A stretch of 64,000 bases of DNA from Deferribacter desulfuricans SSM1 (GTDB lineage: Bacteria; Chrysiogenota; Deferribacteres; Deferribacterales; Deferribacteraceae): positions 2,123,501 through 2,187,500 of the forward strand of contig NC_013939.1 in assembly GCF_000010985.1 (NCBI RefSeq). The letters are read 5' to 3'. Shown piece after piece: positions 62,578 through 64,000 of the stretch. How positions within the stretch are numbered: the stretch's first letter is position 1; the number at the start of each line of letters is the position of its first letter. A program made the translations under genes and the position numbers. The notes under the pieces were generated by a model that was not told the origin of the DNA, did no database searches, and worked only from the letters and a program-made list of their open reading frames with translations.

Positions 62578-63330
62578 ATGCCAAATGTTGAAGATAAATT
62601 ACCCCTTACTGCACATCTCGAGGAATTAAGAAGCAGATTAATAAAAAGCTTGGTTGTTGTAGTATTAGCTTTTATTGTATGCTACTCCCAGAGTAAATAC
62701 ATCTTTGACTTTATAACTGCACCTTTAGTAAAAGTTTTACCTGAAAAATCTTCTTTAGCTATTTTAAAGTTAACAGAAGGCTTTTTCACTGAATTAAAAC
62801 TATCACTAATGGCTGCTGTTTTTTTTAGTATGCCTTTTATCCTTTATCAACTTTGGAAGTTTATTGCTCCTGGACTATATGCTCATGAAAGAAGATATGT
62901 TGTATCATTTGTAATAGTATCTTCTATCCTATTTTTTACAGGAGCCTTATTTGCATACTATATTGTTTTCCCTTTTGGTTTCCAATTTTTCTTAAGTTAT
63001 GCAAAAGGTTATGTTATAGCAAATCTTTCAATCCAATGGTATCTTTCTTTTGTAGTGAGATTGATTATGGGGTTTGGTATTATTTTTGAGTTACCTGTCT
63101 TTACATTATTTTTAGCTAAAATGGGTATTGTTACAGCCTCAATGATGAAAAAATACAGAAGATATGCAATAGTAGTAATATTTATTGCAGCTGCAATCCT
63201 TACACCACCAGATGTTTTTACTCAAATGATGATGGCCGGTCCATTATTGCTTCTATATGAAATAAGTATCTTTGTTGCAAAAATATTTGGGAAAAAAGAA
63301 AACATAAAGAAAGAAGACATATATGACTAA
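62578..63330 (+). CDS. tatC: Twin-arginine translocase subunit TatC
   Basis: 250 residues, six membrane helices. N-terminal HLEELRSRL (conserved Glu/Arg that recognises the twin-arginine signal), the FTELKLSLMAAVFFSMPF segment and ITPPDVFT-like ILTPPDVFTQ after helix 5. The frame extends to a TTG at 62560 overlapping tatA, but AAGGG lies eight bases before the ATG at 62578, used here. Overlaps moaA by 8 bp. Confidence 0.94.
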   Translation: MPNVEDKLPLTAHLEELRSRLIKSLVVVVLAFIVCYSQSKYIFDFITAPLVKVLPEKSSLAILKLTEGFFTELKLSLMAAVFFSMPFILYQLWKFIAPGLYAHERRYVVSFVIVSSILFFTGALFAYYIVFPFGFQFFLSYAKGYVIANLSIQWYLSFVVRLIMGFGIIFELPVFTLFLAKMGIVTASMMKKYRRYAIVVIFIAAAILTPPDVFTQMMMAGPLLLLYEISIFVAKIFGKKENIKKEDIYD

Positions 63331-64000
63331 TAAATTAGTAGATAAATTTGGGAGATTTTACAACTACCTAAGGATATCTGTTACAGATCGGTGTAACTTC
63401 CGTTGCAAATACTGCATGCCACAACACAACTTTAAAATGCTATCTCATAGCGACATTCTAAGTTATGAAGATATTATTTTTGTTGTAAAGACATTAACAG
63501 AAGTTGGCATAGAGAAAATTAGAATTACTGGCGGTGAGCCACTAGTTAGAAAAAATATCAATTATTTGTTTGAAAGGTTAGGTGGATTAAAAAATATTAA
63601 AGACCTAACGTTGACAACAAATGGCTCATTACTAAAAAAGTACGGGAAAACAATTTTTGATGCAGGCGTTAGACGGATAAATATAAGCCTGGATTCACTA
63701 AAAGCTAATAGATACGAATATATTACTGGTGGTTTCAATTTATCACATATTATAGATTCTATAAATTATGCTAAAAATATAGGATTTGATCCTATAAAGA
63801 TAAATGTTGTTGCTATAAAAGGTTTTAATGATGATGAAATTTTAGATTTCTGTGAGTTTGCTGCAGAAAACAAATTAAATGTTCGTTTTATCGAATTTAT
63901 GCCTCTTGAAAGTTCATTTGAATGGAAAAAAGAAAATATTATAACTGGTAAAGAGATTTTAAATCTAATATCACAAAAATACGATTTACAAAAAATTGAA
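63323..64000 (+). CDS. moaA: GTP 3',8-cyclase MoaA (3' end outside window)
   Basis: Radical SAM enzyme that starts molybdopterin synthesis from GTP. The 226 codons present begin MTNKLVDKFGRFYNYLRISV, with the SAM cluster motif CNFRCKYC (Cys24, Cys28, Cys31), the SAM-binding ITGGEPLV (68-75) and the RINISLDSL strand. The C-terminal second [4Fe-4S] site would be beyond base 64000. Overlaps the end of tatC by 8 bp, so Tat and molybdenum-cofactor functions are co-expressed, as suits the NarG-type reductase elsewhere in the window. Confidence 0.94.
   Translation, partial: MTNKLVDKFGRFYNYLRISVTDRCNFRCKYCMPQHNFKMLSHSDILSYEDIIFVVKTLTEVGIEKIRITGGEPLVRKNINYLFERLGGLKNIKDLTLTTNGSLLKKYGKTIFDAGVRRINISLDSLKANRYEYITGGFNLSHIIDSINYAKNIGFDPIKINVVAIKGFNDDEILDFCEFAAENKLNVRFIEFMPLESSFEWKKENIITGKEILNLISQKYDLQKIE

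Overview
The window is AT-rich and densely packed, with overlapping operons and mostly minus-strand genes. Gene content points to an anaerobic, nitrate-respiring, probably thermophilic Gram-negative bacterium: NarG-type nitrate reductase with a dedicated NarK and c-type cytochrome, Tat export, molybdopterin synthesis, an oxygen-sensitive glycyl radical enzyme, a ferredoxin-rich split glutamate synthase, HisZ and FolE2. The style of the proteins and the pheA-hisC-aroF-tyrA-aroA-cmk-ispH-rpsA order suggest the Deferribacteres (Deferribacter/Calditerrivibrio/Flexistipes). That placement is inference; no marker gene was compared.

Layout. 1-3.8 kb: narK, cytochrome c, narG (narG runs off the left edge), read leftward from a strong promoter. 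3.9-15.9 kb: an eleven-gene leftward run making aromatic amino acids (pheA, hisC, aroF, tyrA, aroA), then cmk, ispH and rpsA, a cation exchanger, sppA and comM. 16.3-21.4 kb: a glycyl radical dehydratase of the trans-4-hydroxyproline dehydratase type with its activase and a GntR regulator that has a perfect 26-bp palindromic operator, divergent from an IclR regulator. 21.5-28 kb: folE2, a TPR protein, argH with a lipoprotein, and a sigma-54 two-component pair. 27.9-33 kb: dnaJ and the hrcA-grpE-dnaK operon with a perfect CIRCE element. 33-39 kb: accessory zone (below). 39-47 kb: purA, hisZ, an aminotransferase, rpe, a ketopantoate reductase-Nudix fusion, and clpC. 47-56.7 kb (rightward): HD-GYP, ACT-domain protein, def, a hydroxyacid dehydrogenase, a binding protein/sensor kinase pair, glnE and a ThiE-like gene. 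56.9-62 kb: three-gene split glutamate synthase. 62-64 kb: tatA, tatC, moaA (moaA runs off the right edge).

The most interesting part is 34.0-39.0 kb, beside a tRNA-Asn gene. It holds a two-gene block (unknown helical protein plus ERCC4-type nuclease) flanked by two copies of a MITE-like repeat, then a structure that looks like a solitary integron cassette: a GHKL ATPase with a putative PD-(D/E)XK nuclease-like C-terminus, bounded by inverted GTTAGGCGA ends and an attC-like hairpin, next to the C-terminal remnant of a tyrosine recombinase. I infer a possible anti-phage defence cassette in a decayed integron or tRNA-linked island. A MITE-like family with GAGGATGTTGCACAAT-type ends occurs at six places, and one copy supplies the last codons of the ThiE-like gene.

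Several start codons were moved from the longest open frame to an internal start with a better ribosome binding site (narK, ispH, gntR, the NtrC-type regulator, the class V aminotransferase, rpe, a sensor kinase, two glutamate synthase parts, tatC). In the glutamine amidotransferase this puts the catalytic Cys at position 2.
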